Made by a program: the position numbers and the translations under genes. A stretch of 7,050 bases of DNA from an uncultured Rhodoferax sp. (lineage in GTDB: Bacteria > Pseudomonadota > Gammaproteobacteria > Burkholderiales > Burkholderiaceae_C). Location: NCBI GenBank assembly GCA_936943465.1, contig CAKZJN010000562.1, forward strand, positions 1 to 7,050, given 5' to 3'. The notes under the pieces are model-generated. The model was not told the DNA's origin and ran no database searches. It worked only from the letters and a program-made list of their open reading frames with translations. Below are positions 5,550-7,050 of this stretch, piece after piece. Positions within the stretch are counted from its first letter, which is position 1, and the number at the start of each line of letters is the position of its first letter.

Positions 5550-6371
5550 TCATGGCACTGTAACATCCTGCGGCCAGCGAACCGCACCACGGTAGGCATG
5601 CCAGCTACCGTGGCCCAGCAAGGGCCCGGTCACCAACAAGCCCACGCCCCATGGCAGCATCAACGACAAACCAACCAGCGCTGCAATCAGGGCACCCCAA
5701 AACAGCATGACCGCTGTGTTGTGGAACAGCACCTCCAGGCTGGTAATGGCCGCCGAAATGGCATCGGTATCGCGGTCCAGAATCATCGGAATCGATACGG
5801 CTGAAAGGGCATACACCAGCATCGCAAACCCGCCCCCCACCACGGCATAGGCCACCACAAACTCCAAGTTTTGCGGGTTGAAGACCGCTTCCATTACGCC
5901 GCTGGTGGACGGCATGCCGGTGTTGAAGAACACCGCAAACACGACCAGTGAAGCCCGCCCCCACAGTAGCTCCATCACAATCAGCACCAGTACGAGCATG
6001 CCCATGCTGCGGATGTGGCTCTTCCAGCAGGTCGCTGAGGACATCAGATCGGGCGTCAGCCCCGCTTCGCGGCGACGGCTTACTTCATAGAGCCCCATGG
6101 CCAAAAACGGACCTACCAGCAAGCAGCCTGACGCAATGCTCATGGTGTATTCGGGGCTGTTGCGAAATACGGCTCCCAGAACGACCGCCATCAGCCAGAA
6201 GGCCACCCCATAAAACGCACTGATGGCCGGCTCCGCCCGCATGTCGTCCCAACCGGCGCGCAGCCAGCCCAGCGGAGCTGAAAATCCTAGCGGATTGATG
6301 GTCTTGGTGGGGGCCTCCGACGGTGGAGGTACATAGGGCGGCGGCGCTTCGTACTGGGGCTTTGAACTCAT
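5550..6371 (-). CDS. DUF2189 integral membrane protein
   Basis: The protein is 273 residues. It has a proline-rich cytosolic-looking N-terminus (PPPYVPPPSEAP at 10-21), then a conserved WL-AGWDDM block at 36-44. Hydrophobic segments follow at about 48-69, 77-97, 122-150, 170-198 and 217-254; the last is long enough for two spans, giving roughly six membrane helices. VGPFLAMGLYEVSRR at 86-100 and LGHGSWHAYRGAV at 252-264 are the signatures I associate with DUF2189, an uncharacterised inner-membrane family widespread in Proteobacteria. No enzymatic motif is visible. The ATG at 6371 is used because it precedes the N-terminal tail; no Shine-Dalgarno is evident. The small lysine-rich gene follows 17 bp downstream on the same strand, so the two probably share a transcript. 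Function is unknown; a membrane assembly or transport role would be guesswork. Confidence 0.88.
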   Translation of the reverse strand: MSSKPQYEAPPPYVPPPSEAPTKTINPLGFSAPLGWLRAGWDDMRAEPAISAFYGVAFWLMAVVLGAVFRNSPEYTMSIASGCLLVGPFLAMGLYEVSRRREAGLTPDLMSSATCWKSHIRSMGMLVLVLIVMELLWGRASLVVFAVFFNTGMPSTSGVMEAVFNPQNLEFVVAYAVVGGGFAMLVYALSAVSIPMILDRDTDAISAAITSLEVLFHNTAVMLFWGALIAALVGLSLMLPWGVGLLVTGPLLGHGSWHAYRGAVRWPQDVTVP

Positions 6372-6471
6372 GGGCCCAGCGTAACCGGACTAAGGCGGCC
6401 TGCCTACTCAGGAAAGTACCGAGGACGCACGCTATGGTGCGCGCAAAAGTCCACACTCCCGCTGTTGGGCG

Positions 6472-7050
6472 CTATCGCAGCACGCGCAACGCCTGCGCTA
6501 TATCGTCCTGCAAATCCTTTACGTCTTCCAGGCCCACGGAAAAACGCACCAAGGTGCCCTTCTCCAGATGCGCCGGCCAACCGCTGCGCATCTCTTCCAG
6601 CGCATACGGAACCACCAGGCTCATGGGGCCGCCCCAGCTATAGCCGAGCTTGAAGAGTTTGAGGGCATCGCAGAACGCGTCGGTCTGGTCTCTGCTGAAG
6701 CGCTCGTCCAGCATCACGCTGAACAGGCCTGCCGCGCCGCCAATGCCGTTCACACACACCTGTTTCCAATGCGCATGACCGGGGGACCCGGGCATGGAAG
6801 GATGCAGTACCTGCACAAACTCGGGCTGCGTATCGGCCCACAGAGCCAGGGCGCGCGTCGCTTCGTCATGGGCGCGGTAGCGCAGCGCGATGCTGGGCAG
6901 CGCGCGCAAAATAGCTTCCACGTCGTTCATGCCCACACCCAGGCCCAAGCGCATATGCGTGAGCTTGATGCGCAAATGCAAAGCCGAGTCGCGGGTCGTC
7001 ACGCTGCCCATCAGCACGTCGCCGCCGCCGCTGGGGTATTTGGTCAGGGC
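6472..7050 (-). CDS. metC: Cystathionine beta-lyase, C-terminal fragment (runs off the right edge)
   Basis: The last 192 codons of a gene entering from the right. This PLP enzyme of the Cys/Met-metabolism family cleaves cystathionine to homocysteine, pyruvate and ammonia in methionine synthesis. The fragment begins ALTKYPSGGGDVLMGSV. The Lys of TKY (codon 7041-7039) corresponds to the PLP Schiff-base lysine of the family. Further signatures are LTHMRLGLGVGMNDVEAILR, LHPSMPGSPGHAHWKQ, SWGGPMSLVVPY and the C-terminal LVRFSVGLEDVKDLQDDIAQ, where Arg and SVGLED contact the substrate carboxylate in relatives. These fit cystathionine beta-lyase better than gamma-lyase or gamma-synthase, although the family is hard to subdivide from a fragment. 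The TAG stop at 6474-6472 is followed by a 100-bp gap before the DUF2189 start on the same strand. Confidence 0.9.
   Translation of the reverse strand, partial: ALTKYPSGGGDVLMGSVTTRDSALHLRIKLTHMRLGLGVGMNDVEAILRALPSIALRYRAHDEATRALALWADTQPEFVQVLHPSMPGSPGHAHWKQVCVNGIGGAAGLFSVMLDERFSRDQTDAFCDALKLFKLGYSWGGPMSLVVPYALEEMRSGWPAHLEKGTLVRFSVGLEDVKDLQDDIAQALRVLR

Noticed and set aside
5236..5595. Plus-strand open frame with a hydrophobic, Phe-rich segment after tesA
   Set aside because: The Phe/Leu-rich stretch is the antisense of the lysine codons of the small minus-strand gene, and the frame overlaps tesA and the DUF2189 gene without a plausible ribosome binding site.
6375..6380. TACGCT (minus strand 6386-6381 region) as a leaderless-type -10 for the DUF2189 gene
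   Set aside because: The match to TATAAT is only about three of six and no -35 is visible, so I did not count it with the rlmB and HD examples.
6426..6441. CGCAC/GTGCG hairpin downstream of metC as a terminator
   Set aside because: The stem is only 5 bp with a 6-nt loop and is not followed by a T-run on the metC strand. Nothing else in the 100-bp gap 6372-6471 is convincing.

Overview
The window looks like an ordinary chromosomal stretch from a GC-rich betaproteobacterium, most likely Burkholderiales and probably Comamonadaceae. This placement is an inference from the gene content and the protein variants, including the betaproteobacterial-style MetC and RlmB, a DUF2189 membrane protein followed by a tiny lysine-rich protein, and a YbbA/TesA divergent pair. 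No mobile element, CRISPR array, tRNA, rRNA or phage gene is visible. Coding density is very high and the genes alternate strands in short blocks.

Layout from left to right. (1) 1-344, minus: the N-terminal end of a large GH63-type glucosidase that runs off the left edge. (2) 480-2541, plus: an apparent three-gene operon made of a membrane-anchored alpha/beta hydrolase with a TTG start and two short-chain chromate transporter (CHR) subunits. Each is linked to the next by an ATGA stop/start overlap. (3) 2571-3353, minus: rlmB, the 23S rRNA G2251 2'-O-methyltransferase. (4) 3409-3996, plus: an HD-domain phosphohydrolase resembling YfbR/HDDC2. (5) 3982-4671, minus: a YbbA-like ABC ATPase whose 3' end overlaps the HD gene by 15 bp. 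(6) 4670-5335, plus: tesA, a periplasmic SGNH esterase/thioesterase whose ATG shares the sequence CATG with the ATG of the ATPase gene. (7) 5353-6371, minus: a DUF2189 membrane protein and, 17 bp downstream, a 59-residue lysine-rich protein with a TTG start that simple ORF calling misses. (8) 6472-7050, minus: the C-terminal part of cystathionine beta-lyase (metC), cut by the right edge at its PLP lysine.

Most of the genes are housekeeping: rRNA modification, nucleotide turnover, envelope lipid or ester hydrolysis, and methionine synthesis. The hydrolase-chrA-chrA operon and the DUF2189/small-protein pair are the less understood parts. The most interesting features are architectural. They are the shared CATG start codons of ybbA and tesA, the divergent rlmB/HD pair in which both start codons lie 6 nt after a -10-like hexamer (suggesting leaderless mRNAs), and the overlooked charge-segregated micro-protein. 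I see no convincing evidence for a wholly new defence or mobile system.
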